DNA of 53,239 nt from Acidobacteriaceae bacterium (GCA_003134815.1 PLCO01000038.1:27051-80289); one strand, 5' to 3'. Positions 43,279 through 51,424 are shown, numbered from the stretch's first letter. Numbers and translations are program-made. Notes: generated from the letters alone by a model not told the origin.

Positions 43279-44623
43279 TCTCCGCATCCCTCTTCCACCG
43301 CGCAATCAGCGCCAGCGCAATCACCACCAGCGCCAGCGTCAGCCCGATCCACAATCCGTAAATTCCCCATTTCAATCCGAAGCAAAGAAAAAATCCCAGC
43401 GGCAATCCCAGCACCCAATACCCCACCAGGTTCGCCCACATTGGAGCGCGCGTCTCGCCCAGCCCGCGCAGCGCTCCCGTGCTCACCGTCTGAATCCCGT
43501 CGAACACCTCAAACGCCGCCACAATCGCCAGTAGTCCCGGCCCCACCGCCAGCACGCGCGCGTCGCTCGTGTACAACTCGATCAGTGCCCGCGGCCACAC
43601 CAAAAACATCACCGCCGCCAGCAGCATAAAGCTCGTTCCCAACCCCAGCGCCAGCCATCCCGCTCGCCGCGCGCGCGCTGCATCGCCCGCTCCCACTGCG
43701 TGACCCACGCTCACCGCCGCCGCAGCAGAAATCCCCAGCGGCACCATATACGTCACGCTCGCGTAGTTCAGCACAATCTGGTGCGTGGCCAACGCAACAG
43801 GCGTCAAATACCCCGCGGAAAATGTCGCCAGATTCCACGCGCCCACCTCCAGCAGAATCTGTCCCGCCGTCGGACCGCCCAATTTCATCAGGCGCTTCAG
43901 CCGCGCCATCTGCGGTCCCGCCCAGTGCTGGAACAGCGGATGCCCGCGCTTGCGCTCGTACCTCCACGCAAACCCAATCAGCGCCAGCGCCATCGTCACC
44001 CGCGCAAACACCGTCGAAATCGCCGAGCCGTTCACTCCCAGCGCCGGCATTCCCAGCTTGCCGTAGATCAGCACCCAGTTCAGGAACCAGTTCACCAGGT
44101 TCGCAACAATATAGGTCACGGTAATCACGCGCACCTGGCCAACGCCCTGCAAATATCGCCGCGACGCGCCGTAGATCAGCAGCGGCAGCGTGCCCAACAG
44201 CAGCCATCCCATGTACCCGCTCGCCGGCCCGGCTACTTCCGCCGCAATCCCGAATCGCCCAAAGAAAAAACTCGCCAGCGCGATCCCCGCCATAATCGGC
44301 GCTGCCGCAATGCATGCCAGATACACACCCTGCGCCAGCCACCTGTGGCATTCGTCGTGGTCCTTGCGCCCGTAGGCCTGCGCCACCAGCGTGTCCAGCC
44401 CCAGCAACAGGCCAATACCGAAAAGCGAAGGCGTGTAGCAGACGGCATTGCCCAGCGCCACGGCTCCAATCGCCGCCGGACCCAGCCTGCCCACCATAAC
44501 GGTGTCGACCACGCCCATCAGCATCCAGCCCAGCTCGCTCAGCACGACAGGAACCGCGAGCGCCACCATCGCGCCCAGCTCCCGCCGCCACTCGGATCGC
44601 CCCCCTCTCTGATCTCGTTCCAT
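43253..44623 (-). CDS. MATE-family multidrug/toxin efflux transporter
   Basis: A 456-residue membrane protein with twelve hydrophobic helices in two related halves. It has the MATE N-terminal region (LGAMVALAVPVVLSELGWMLMGVVDTVMVGRLGPAAIGA) and the usual GLDTLVAQAYGRKD loop. It exchanges cationic drugs or metabolites for H+ or Na+. ATG 44623 gives MERDQRGG; the frame extends to 44689 without better signals. It is convergent with the hydrolase gene. Confidence 0.9.
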   Translation of the reverse strand: MERDQRGGRSEWRRELGAMVALAVPVVLSELGWMLMGVVDTVMVGRLGPAAIGAVALGNAVCYTPSLFGIGLLLGLDTLVAQAYGRKDHDECHRWLAQGVYLACIAAAPIMAGIALASFFFGRFGIAAEVAGPASGYMGWLLLGTLPLLIYGASRRYLQGVGQVRVITVTYIVANLVNWFLNWVLIYGKLGMPALGVNGSAISTVFARVTMALALIGFAWRYERKRGHPLFQHWAGPQMARLKRLMKLGGPTAGQILLEVGAWNLATFSAGYLTPVALATHQIVLNYASVTYMVPLGISAAAAVSVGHAVGAGDAARARRAGWLALGLGTSFMLLAAVMFLVWPRALIELYTSDARVLAVGPGLLAIVAAFEVFDGIQTVSTGALRGLGETRAPMWANLVGYWVLGLPLGFFLCFGLKWGIYGLWIGLTLALVVIALALIARWKRDAEKQLLAISH

Positions 44624-44868
44624 CACTCCAATGTATCGGGCGAGGCAACGACGGAGGTAGGCGCTGGTTTCAATCCGCGCATGATCCATTCACCCATTTT
44701 TGAAATAGAAAAGTACGCGGCGACGCCGCGCTCAGGCACTCGCCTCAAAACCCCATCGACCGTTCACCGGCCTCTCCGCAAGCGCGCCCAGGGAAAGCTC
44801 CCCACAAGCCGACGTTTGAGGACCTATCCGAGTTCGGTGAGTGCCTAGACACTTACTTGTTCAGCAAC

Positions 44869-44884
44869 GGTGACGTCTGTCACA
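44869..44884 (+). promoter_or_regulatory. Crp-type box upstream of rubrerythrin
   Basis: GGTGA-CGTCTG-TCACA matches nine of ten Crp consensus bases and contains GTGAC-GTCT-GTCAC. Its centre is ~99 bases before the rubrerythrin ATG. It resembles the boxes before the porin-cytochrome operon. Confidence 0.45.
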
Positions 44885-44975
44885 TCTCCTAGACCAATGG
44901 TTCGGCTAGTGTATCTGCCGACGTAATCGTCACCGAGCTTCTCTTCTAAGCCCACGATTCGTCCCTGGAGGAAAG

Positions 44976-45449
44976 ATGAAGATCAGACTTGTTTTTGCCA
45001 TATTAATAGCTGCGGTGACGCTCCTGACAGTGAAGCTCATTACCGCGGAAAGTGAGAAGACGATGAACGAGCAGACAATGAAAAATCTGTCGACTGCCAT
45101 GCACGGCGAGGCCTTCGCATATGCGAAATACTCGCTGTTTGCAGAGCATGCCCGCCAGAATGGAAACACCAAACTTGCCGATCTCTTTGAGAGTACAGCC
45201 AAGACGGAACGATTCGAGCATTTCTCCGAAGAAGAGAAGCTTGCTGGATTGGTAGGCACGGATTCCGACAATCTCAAAGATGCCATTATGGGTGAATCCT
45301 ACGAAACAGAAACGATGTACCGGGAATTTGCCCAGCAGGCGAAACAAGCCGGGGATCTCGAAGTTGCCAAACGTTTTGAAGAGATTCGGCTGGAGGAGGC
45401 AAAGCATCGGGATGCGTTCAACGCCGCACTTAGTGATTTGAAGAAATAG
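44976..45449 (+). CDS. Exported or membrane-anchored rubrerythrin-like di-iron protein
   Basis: A 157-residue protein behind GGAGG. Residues 1-24 (MKIRLVFAILIAAVTLLTVK) form a signal peptide or anchor, unusual because rubrerythrins are normally cytoplasmic. The rest is a four-helix di-iron domain: E45 (HGEAFAYAKY), E78/H82 (TERFEHFSEEE), E107/E110 (GESYETETMYREFA) and E141/H144 (EEAKH). There is no C-terminal rubredoxin CxxC pair. Such proteins reduce peroxide using an external donor. Outside the membrane the donor would have to be a periplasmic carrier. Confidence 0.87.
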   Translation: MKIRLVFAILIAAVTLLTVKLITAESEKTMNEQTMKNLSTAMHGEAFAYAKYSLFAEHARQNGNTKLADLFESTAKTERFEHFSEEEKLAGLVGTDSDNLKDAIMGESYETETMYREFAQQAKQAGDLEVAKRFEEIRLEEAKHRDAFNAALSDLKK

Positions 45450-45542
45450 AGTCAGTAATAGAAGCTTTGATGGCATGGTAAGGCAGCTGAGCAATAGATG
45501 GAAATAGCGGCGAGTGGCCCATCCGAACTCTGCCACCGATGA

Positions 45543-45582
45543 GGGTGCCCCATCCTTCGCCTTTTTTCTGGCGAAGTGTGGG
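45543..45582 (+). repeat. GGTGCCCC-type palindromic repeat, copy B
   Basis: GGGTGCCCC leads into stem CCCATCCTTCGCC (45549-45561) and GGCGAAGTGTGGG (45570-45582), 11 of 13 paired, around a T-rich loop. Confidence 0.55.
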
Positions 45583-45848
45583 TAGCCGCAAGCCTCAACC
45601 CGCCGATTCCACTGCACCAATCGAATATCAACTGTCGCGAACAGTTCAAAGCGCTCATAAGCGCGCGTTTTAGGGAGGATCGCAACGATTAGACCTCCAA
45701 AACGGCAATGTCGCCAGAAAAGATTCCCGCCGACCCCATCTCCGCCTGAACAGCCGGGAAGAAGTCTGATATTTTAGACCGGGCACATCCCTGACACTTC
45801 ATCCTTTTCAGGAAGGTTTTTGTTTTTGTCTTGGGGTCGAGGGCAAGC

Positions 45849-46010
45849 TTACCCTCGACCCCAGAATGGGTGCTTCGGCCATCCGGGATTGCTCAACGGA
45901 ACCAGCTTACCGCGCCGAGCGTCAAAGCCGATCAGCGGCTGGTGCGCAAAGTGGACCGTGAACAAGCCATCGCCGACCGGCAGCAGCCCCAAACGCGCCG
46001 GCACCCTCAT
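45849..46010 (-). pseudogene. Degenerate protein tail, transposase-like
   Basis: The minus strand encodes a short tail, LLPVGDGLFTVHFAHQPL then IGFDARRGKLVPLSNPGWPK and HPFW, ending at the TAA at 45849-45851 inside a hairpin. Stops cut it off upstream. The style (a compact beta tail with repeated V/F..G and a PGWPKHPFW end) resembles C-termini of some IS transposases, but this is memory of a pattern, not a match I can document. Confidence 0.35.
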
Positions 46011-46066
46011 CTATGGCCTTCAGCTCGCCCAGACAAGCATCGAAGGTCAACCCGTTGATAAGGAAA

Positions 46067-46180
46067 CTACGGCCTCACGATCATCTTCCCCAAGCCGTCG
46101 CGATATAGGCTGGCGATTGCGAACGCGTCGTCGATGTGGTCGATGTTTCTCGAATACGTAAGCAGCTGCGCAAACCACGG
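46067..46180 (-). pseudogene. 3' relic of a zinc alcohol dehydrogenase
   Basis: The minus strand encodes 37 codons plus TAG: WFAQLLTYSRNIDHIDDAF then AIASLYRDGLGKMIVRP. This matches the end of the intact dehydrogenase at 50399-51424 (WFAPLLTHTREMERIDEAF ... YRDGVGKMMVRP) at 25 of 37 positions. Nothing of the rest of the enzyme is present upstream; the TIR element starts 20 bases away. It is a remnant of a related gene or an old partial duplication. Confidence 0.7.
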
Positions 46181-46199
46181 CAAACAGCGCTCGAAGCCC

Positions 46200-46356
46200 T
46201 ATAGCAGTTTCGGAATTGGTGTAGACCGAATGCACTCAGCAAAGTGGCATTTTCATCAACCGGGGTCCCCACAGACAGGTCTTCGTCTGCGGGGTGGAAG
46301 TAAATGCCACCTTTCAATGCTCTCAAAAAGTCTGCGTTAATTCCGAAACTGCTCTA
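46200..46356 (+). mobile_element. MITE-like 157-bp element with 18-bp terminal inverted repeats
   Basis: TATAGCAGTTTCGGAATT (46200-46217) and AATTCCGAAACTGCTCTA (46339-46356) are inverted repeats with one mismatch, both edged by TA. Inside are nested inverted pairs: GTGGCATTT (46244-46252) / AAATGCCAC (46302-46310), then CCCCACAGAC (46267-46276) / GTCTGCGGGG (46285-46294). No coding capacity. The outer right end provides the TAG stop of the TadE-like gene. TA edges suggest an IS630/mariner-type target, by inference. Confidence 0.6.
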
Positions 46357-46896
46357 GTAAGCAATCACCTGCTCCGACGTCGCGGTCATCGGTAAGCCGG
46401 CCGTGGGCAGATAAGGCAGGAAGAAATGGTATGTGTAGCTGACCTGGACCTTCACCAGGCAGCCTTGGTCGGCCTCGGTTGCGCCGGTGTTGCAGCCTGT
46501 CGTCGTGCCGTCCACCGTCAGCTGTGGCCACGTTGCCGTCACCGTGACGTTGCCGGCCGTAATGCCCAGCGTCGTCAGGCTCTGCACGTAAGTCTTGATA
46601 TTCGTGGCGCTGGCCTTGCAGCTGTAGGAAGTCGCGGTAGCGCAGGAACTGGGCCAGTCCCCGCCGCGCACGATCGCGTAGCGCGCTCCTTGCTGCGCCG
46701 CACAGGAAACAAAATGATAGCTATACAGCGCCCGCGAGAAATCGATGATTCCGAAGACGAGCATCAGCAGCATTGAGATCGTGATGCCGAATTCGACCGT
46801 CGATTCTCCACGCTCTCCCAGGCCGAATCTCCTCCATCCTCTACGCTTCGGGGCCCCGTTCTTCGAGTCCCGATGCTTTGAGATCGCCCTACTCAC
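46354..46896 (-). CDS. TadE-family pseudopilin-like protein
   Basis: A 180-residue protein. A basic N-terminus is followed by RGESTVEFGITISMLLMLVFGIIDFSRALYSY, the TadE-type Flp prepilin-like helix with glutamate at the fifth position after the glycine. The periplasmic part has four cysteines (SSCAT, YSCKA, TGCNT, QGCLV) that may form disulfides. It begins within the end of the upstream TadE-like gene. TadE proteins are minor pseudopilins of Tad/Flp pili. No Tad ATPase or prepilin gene is in the window. Its stop codon lies in the terminal repeat of the adjacent element. Confidence 0.82.
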   Translation of the reverse strand: MSRAISKHRDSKNGAPKRRGWRRFGLGERGESTVEFGITISMLLMLVFGIIDFSRALYSYHFVSCAAQQGARYAIVRGGDWPSSCATATSYSCKASATNIKTYVQSLTTLGITAGNVTVTATWPQLTVDGTTTGCNTGATEADQGCLVKVQVSYTYHFFLPYLPTAGLPMTATSEQVIAY

Positions 46897-47353
46897 TTGC
46901 AGACCGCATGGTCGTGCTCCCGGTCAGGGTCATTGGCGAGATTGGCGAAGTGATCCCCTGAAAGGGCATGATGATCGGGTTGTATAACACGCTCGTGGTT
47001 ACCTTGGCGTAATAAACCACGTTCACTGAGCAGGTAGGAGTCATGGTGCAGCTTGCCGACGGAGACGTTCCATCCGAGCACTCGCAGCCCCACGAACTCG
47101 TGGCCGTAAGCCCGCTCACATCCGGAGAGTTCAGCTTTGCCGCTTTCACCATACCCGCTGTGTCGGTGATATTCTGCGCGCCGTAAACGGCGCCTGCGTG
47201 CGCTGCTCCCGCGACCTCAATCGCCAGATAATAGGCCCGGCCGAAATCGACCACTCCCATCAGCACGACCAACAGAAACGGAAGAAAAAACGCCAGTTCT
47301 ACCAGGCTGTTGCCGTCTTCGGAACTCGCAATGTTCAGGCGTTTAGATCGCAT
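46889..47353 (-). CDS. TadE-family protein
   Basis: A 154-residue protein with EDGNSLVELAFFLPFLLVVLMGVVDFGRAYYLA, the TadE signature helix. A cysteine-rich C-terminal part follows (SSWGCECSDG, SASCTMTPTCS). It overlaps the next TadE-like gene by 8 bases and sits three bases after the TadG-like gene. Confidence 0.82.
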   Translation of the reverse strand: MRSKRLNIASSEDGNSLVELAFFLPFLLVVLMGVVDFGRAYYLAIEVAGAAHAGAVYGAQNITDTAGMVKAAKLNSPDVSGLTATSSWGCECSDGTSPSASCTMTPTCSVNVVYYAKVTTSVLYNPIIMPFQGITSPISPMTLTGSTTMRSASE

Positions 47354-47356
47354 AGG

Positions 47357-48652
47357 CTACTCCGCAAGAGCGGCGCTCCCTGACTTGACAGGCGAGCCGT
47401 TCGCCAACGACGAATAGTTGCTGTTGATCGTGAAATTGGCTCCCGAGTTAAGAATCATCGTCTTCACGTCGACGATCGTGTAGGCAGCTGTGTTCCCTCC
47501 GCTGTTCAAGGTTAGCTGCGCCGATGGCGCGTAGATAGCGCCCTGGTACTCGCCCGTTGCACCGCTGTCGATAATTATGGAGTTGCTGTCGCTGCTGGCC
47601 TCCCAGATCAAAATTCCCGCCAGGCCGCCGCTCGTCGGCGCCACCAGTTGCGCCGTGCTGCCGCTATTCATCTGCAGTTGCCCTGAACCGGTGAAGAACA
47701 AGGTTACCCCGGTCCCTCTCAGGGTCGCACCGGTGCCCACGTTAACCCCTCCCTTGATGATGTACGTGCCGGGATTCAGCGCCACCGTGGTGTTTGAGTT
47801 GAGATTGAAACCGTAGCAGAACGTCCCCGGATTCAGAGTCGTCGTGCCCGAGCCGGCCACATTCTGGCCTGTGCAACTGCCGGCCGTCGGCGCCGTGAGG
47901 TAACTCAGAGGATCTGGAACCGCAGGCGCGCGGGTCACCGGAGTGGAACTGAACGCCCCGCCGTTATTTGGGCTCCAGCCGCCGTGAACATCGAATTTCG
48001 TGCTGTTGAATGTCACCCCGCTGTTGCTCGCCAGCGCGCCGCTTGAGCCGGAATCGTCCATCACGCCGCAATTCGCGGTCAGCGTCCCACCGTTGAGCAG
48101 GATGCCCTGCGGACCTGAAGTAGTGGTGTTCGACGTAGATGTGAACAGGCAGAACGATGGAGCGACATAGGCCTCTGCTCTCACCGTGATGTGAATCGTG
48201 TGTATGCCCACCAGGTTCGCGAAAAACGTATTCGAAGGGGCGGCAAGAAGCGCCTCCACGTAGCTCGTGCTGCCATAGTTGGGGTCACCGCTGGTCGAGC
48301 CCTTTGAACAGGGACCGTTATTCACCGTCAATGTCAGTCCGGTGCCGGGGCTCGCGCACTGAATCTTCAGGGTGCTCCCGGTAAATCCGTTCTCCACCAG
48401 TGCCTGCTGGGCAGCCTTTTGCATTGCCGAGCAGTCCGCCGTGCCCCCACAACTACTCACTTCGATTGCGCCTGCCAGTGCGGCGGCGTCCACTGCTGCC
48501 TGCATCTTCTGCTGCTCGTAGCGGAACTGACCTATGTCGATCGCCAGGCCCACGCATGGCAGCACGGCGATCATGCTCACCACGCCAACCACTACGGCCT
48601 GACCGCTTTCCTCGCGCAAGCCGCGCAGCAGCCGTGCCAGTCTTCCGTTCAT
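47357..48652 (-). CDS. TadG-like Tad pilus protein
   Basis: A 431-residue protein with N-terminal GQAVVVGVVSMIAVLPCVGLAIDIGQFRYEQQKMQAAVDAAALAGA in segments, the TadG/Flp-associated membrane helix followed by the heptad-like AADAAALA region. The extracellular portion is Ser/Thr/Gly/Asn-rich with repeated LNSG, LNPGT and NSNTT units and a few cysteines, suggesting a beta-rich or solenoid domain. First of the three-gene Tad set. The usual von Willebrand A domain of many TadG proteins is not obvious. Confidence 0.8.
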   Translation of the reverse strand: MNGRLARLLRGLREESGQAVVVGVVSMIAVLPCVGLAIDIGQFRYEQQKMQAAVDAAALAGAIEVSSCGGTADCSAMQKAAQQALVENGFTGSTLKIQCASPGTGLTLTVNNGPCSKGSTSGDPNYGSTSYVEALLAAPSNTFFANLVGIHTIHITVRAEAYVAPSFCLFTSTSNTTTSGPQGILLNGGTLTANCGVMDDSGSSGALASNSGVTFNSTKFDVHGGWSPNNGGAFSSTPVTRAPAVPDPLSYLTAPTAGSCTGQNVAGSGTTTLNPGTFCYGFNLNSNTTVALNPGTYIIKGGVNVGTGATLRGTGVTLFFTGSGQLQMNSGSTAQLVAPTSGGLAGILIWEASSDSNSIIIDSGATGEYQGAIYAPSAQLTLNSGGNTAAYTIVDVKTMILNSGANFTINSNYSSLANGSPVKSGSAALAE

Positions 48653-48796
48653 GGCGTCCCTTTTCTGGCGGAATCGATCTTCCGACCCGCGCGAAGGCTC
48701 ACTCCATGACGTTTATCGTCAAGTTATGTTCGGTTCGTTAGTTTTAAGTGACCACCGCTTAGCAACTTGGTCAATAACCCCTTGGCATCGCACGAT

Positions 48797-50311
48797 TTAC
48801 CTGCCAGAATGGTTATGCGATCCAACTCCGACCGACCCAACTCCAGCCAACCCAACTCCCGCATCCGCCCGCTCCCCCGCCCGCTGCTTCAAATCCCCGC
48901 CGGTCAAATCCTCAATCGTCCGCTTCATCTCAATCAGCAACTCCTCGCCCATCTCGCGCGTAAAACCGTGCCGGATCAGAATGCGCTGGATCACCAGATC
49001 CTCGCGATTCGGTGGCATGGAGTACGCCGGAACCAGCCAGCCGCGCTCGCGCAGCCGATCCGCCACGTCATACAGCGTAAACTCCGTCGCCACCCCATCC
49101 TTCAGCTTCCAGCAAAGCCCAGGAATGCCGCCGTTCCCGTCGTAGATGATTTCAAACGGCCCCAGCGCGCCAATCTTCGCCGCCAGGTCCTTCCCGATCG
49201 CCGCGCACTCCGCCTGAATCCTGCGATAGCCTTCTTTCCCGAGCCGCAAAAAATTGTAGTACTGGCAAATAATTTCCCCGCCCGGCCGCGAAAAATTCAG
49301 CGCAAACGTCGGCATATTTCCGCCCAGGTAGTTGACATCGAAAATCAGCTCCTCCGGCAGATCGTGCTTCTCGCGCCACAGCGCCCACCCTACGCCCAGC
49401 GGCGCCAACCCAAACTTGTGCCCCGATGCGTTGATCGACTTCACGCGCGGCAACCGAAAATCCCACAGCAAATCCGGCTGCAGGAATGGCGCAAGAAACG
49501 CGCCGCTCGCGCCGTCCACATGGATCGGAATGTCGAGCCCCGTCTCCGCCTGCAGCTTGTCCAGCGCCTTGCTGATCGCCTCCACCGGCTCAAACTGCAT
49601 CGTGAACGTCACGCCCAGCGTCACCACCACCCCAATCGTGTTCTCATCGCAGCGCTTCAGCACCTCCTCCGGCGTCAGCAGCAGCCGCTCGCCCTCCATC
49701 GGCACCTCGCGAATCTCCACATCGAAGTAGCGGCAAAACTTGTGCCAGCACACCTGCACCGGTCCCATCACCAAATTCGGCGCTCCGATCTTGCCCCGCG
49801 TGCCGATTGTGCTGGGTGCCCCCGGTCCCTCGCCTTTGGGGACCGGGGCGCGAAGCTCCCCTCCCACCAGGTCCGCCTTCCTCCCTTGCCGTTTCCTCCA
49901 ATTCCACTTCAGCGCCAACCCGCCAAGCATCGCCGCTTCGCTCGATCCCGTCGTCGAGCAGCCAATCGTGCTCGCCGCCTCCGGCGAATTCCAAAGATTC
50001 GCCAGCATATGCACGCACCGCTCTTCAATCGCCGCTGTCTGCGGGTACTCATCCTTGTCGATCATGTTCTTGTCGGCGCTCTCGTCCATGATCTTCTTCA
50101 CTTCCGGCTCAATCCATGTCGTGCAAAACGTCGCCAGATTATGCTGCGAGTTCCCGTCCAGCACCAGTTGGTCGTGGATCGTCCTGTACACCGCTCCCGG
50201 ATCGCGCGACTTCTCCGGAAACACATAGCTCTTCGCATCGCCGCTCATCGCGTCCGACTCCACCGCGCACGTCGGCTTCGCTTTCAGTTTGCTCGTGTTG
50301 TGCAGCGCCAT
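48797..50311 (-). CDS. gad: Glutamate decarboxylase
   Basis: A 504-residue PLP enzyme that converts glutamate to GABA and CO2, consuming a proton (acid resistance). ATG 50311 follows GGGAGAG; the GTG at 50380 belongs to a repeat. [18 protein letters not shown] carries the PLP lysine, and [16 protein letters not shown] and [20 protein letters not shown] are conserved. Residues ~144-172 (49796-49882) form an extra loop absent from the usual 466-residue enzyme. It is encoded by a palindrome of the same type as two intergenic repeats. The C-terminus ends in a low-complexity Gly/Val/Ala tail with GSHNHSG. No GABA antiporter is nearby. Confidence 0.93.
   Translation of the reverse strand: MALHNTSKLKAKPTCAVESDAMSGDAKSYVFPEKSRDPGAVYRTIHDQLVLDGNSQHNLATFCTTWIEPEVKKIMDESADKNMIDKDEYPQTAAIEERCVHMLANLWNSPEAASTIGCSTTGSSEAAMLGGLALKWNWRKRQGRKADLVGGELRAPVPKGEGPGAPSTIGTRGKIGAPNLVMGPVQVCWHKFCRYFDVEIREVPMEGERLLLTPEEVLKRCDENTIGVVVTLGVTFTMQFEPVEAISKALDKLQAETGLDIPIHVDGASGAFLAPFLQPDLLWDFRLPRVKSINASGHKFGLAPLGVGWALWREKHDLPEELIFDVNYLGGNMPTFALNFSRPGGEIICQYYNFLRLGKEGYRRIQAECAAIGKDLAAKIGALGPFEIIYDGNGGIPGLCWKLKDGVATEFTLYDVADRLRERGWLVPAYSMPPNREDLVIQRILIRHGFTREMGEELLIEMKRTIEDLTGGDLKQRAGERADAGVGLAGVGSVGVGSHNHSGR
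49815..49848 (+). repeat. GGTGCCCC-type palindromic repeat, copy C (inside gad)
   Basis: GGTGCCCC leads into CCCCGGTCCC (49820-49829) and GGGACCGGGG (49839-49848), a perfect 10-base stem around TCGCCTTTG. It is inside the glutamate decarboxylase reading frame and stays in frame. Confidence 0.6.
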
Positions 50312-50337
50312 TTGCTCTCCCGTCTGTCCCCTGTAGC

Positions 50338-50380
50338 GCCGGCGTCTCGCCGGCTGTCGTGCGGGCGTCCTCGCCCGCAC
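50338..50380 (+). repeat. Tandem double hairpin
   Basis: Two perfect stems: GCCGGCG-TCT-CGCCGGC (50338-50354) and GTGCGGGCG-TCCT-CGCCCGCAC (50359-50380). It fills the gap between the alcohol dehydrogenase stop and the gad ribosome site. No U-run, so it is not an obvious terminator. Confidence 0.65.
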
Positions 50381-50398
50381 TCCCTATTCCCTGCCTCA

Positions 50399-51424
50399 TC
50401 ACGGCCTCACCATCATCTTCCCCACGCCGTCGCGATATTGGCTGGCAATCGCAAACGCCTCATCGATCCGCTCCATCTCCCGCGTATGCGTCAGCAGTGG
50501 AGCAAACCACGCCGCCTGCGCGCCCAGCAGCTCCAGCGCCTCATCCGTTTCATGGTTCGATCGCCGCACATTCAACAGCGTCAGCTCCTTGCGCCGCATC
50601 GCCGCCGCATCCACCTTCGCAAACGCTGTCGTATGGATCCCCGTCAGAACCACCCGCCCTGCATTGCGCGTAATCTGCATCGCCTGGCTCGTCGTCTCTT
50701 CTCCAGCCGCACAATCAAATCCGCAATCCACTCCGCGCTGCCCCGTCCCGCGCAAAATCTCCTCTAGAGCCTCGCCCGGCTCCAGCGCCACATCAGCGCC
50801 AATCCCCCGCGCCAGCTCGCGCCGATGCGCCAGCGGCTCCACCGCCCAAATCCTTCCCGCCCCCGCCGCTCGCAACGCGGCAATCGTCAACAGTCCAATC
50901 GGCCCCGCGCCAATCACCGCCACCATCTCGCCCCTGCCAATCGACGCCAGCCGCAACGAATGCAGCGCAATCGCCAGCGGCTCGGCCAGCGCCGCTTCGC
51001 CGTAGCTCATCCCCGCAGGTATCGCCTTAAAGTTGGCCACCGGCAGATTCACCAGCTCGCGAAAAAATCCCGGATAACCCGGCGTGCTCAAAAAGCGAAT
51101 GTTCGCGCACACATTATGGTGCCCACTCAGGCAGAACTCGCAGTGGTAGCAATAAAGCGCCGGCTCCAGCGCCCCGCGGTCGCCCACGGCCAAGCCCGTC
51201 ACTCTCGCGCCCGCCTTCACAATCCTTCCCGCCGGCTCGTGCCCCAGCAGCATCGGGTACACATTGGGATTCCCCCCAACCGCGCCTTCCGTGTACGCAT
51301 GAATGTCACTGCCGCACACGCCCACGGCCTCCACCCGCACCTGCACCTCGCCCGGCCCAGGATCGCCAATCTCCATCTCCGTCAGCTGAAATGTTAGTGG
51401 TGCTATCAGCTCCGCAGCGCGCAT
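50399..51424 (-). CDS. Zinc-dependent medium-chain alcohol/sugar dehydrogenase
   Basis: A 341-residue MDR-superfamily enzyme. ATG 51424 gives MRAAELIAPL; the frame opens further upstream without support. Catalytic zinc ligands are in GVCGSDIH and GHEPAG. The structural zinc cysteines are in CYHCEFCLSGHHNVC. The nucleotide fold has AVIGAGPIGLL (~165-175). It resembles L-threonine/sorbitol-type dehydrogenases. The substrate is unknown; a broken relative of its 3' end lies at 46067. Upstream of gad in the same direction. Confidence 0.9.
   Translation of the reverse strand: MRAAELIAPLTFQLTEMEIGDPGPGEVQVRVEAVGVCGSDIHAYTEGAVGGNPNVYPMLLGHEPAGRIVKAGARVTGLAVGDRGALEPALYCYHCEFCLSGHHNVCANIRFLSTPGYPGFFRELVNLPVANFKAIPAGMSYGEAALAEPLAIALHSLRLASIGRGEMVAVIGAGPIGLLTIAALRAAGAGRIWAVEPLAHRRELARGIGADVALEPGEALEEILRGTGQRGVDCGFDCAAGEETTSQAMQITRNAGRVVLTGIHTTAFAKVDAAAMRRKELTLLNVRRSNHETDEALELLGAQAAWFAPLLTHTREMERIDEAFAIASQYRDGVGKMMVRP

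Larger units (their letters stand above)
45450..46066. other. Gene-poor stretch with insertion debris
   Basis: About 617 bases without an intact gene. It contains a GGTGCCCC-type palindrome, an 11-base perfect hairpin at 45833-45862 (GGGGTCGAGGG / CCCTCGACCCC), and a minus-strand tail of a former protein ending at 45849. GGCACATCCCTGACAC near 45782 recalls the flanks of some IS elements, but I cannot prove it. Confidence 0.5.

Noticed and set aside
43700..44848. 382-codon plus-strand open frame over the MATE gene
   Set aside because: It is Arg/His/Gln-rich with no domain and lies antisense to a clear MATE transporter. GC-rich codons open the opposite frame.
45833..45862. Perfect 11-base hairpin as a rho-independent terminator
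   Set aside because: The T-run precedes the hairpin on the plus strand and no U-run follows it on either strand, so it does not fit a terminator.
45820..46161. 113-codon plus-strand open frame in the debris region
   Set aside because: It crosses the hairpin, the transposase-like tail and the dehydrogenase relic on the wrong strand, so it is a chance frame.
48767..50767. 666-codon plus-strand open frame over gad and the dehydrogenase
   Set aside because: Composition is dominated by Arg, His, Pro and Gln, and it spans two genes with clear catalytic motifs on the other strand.
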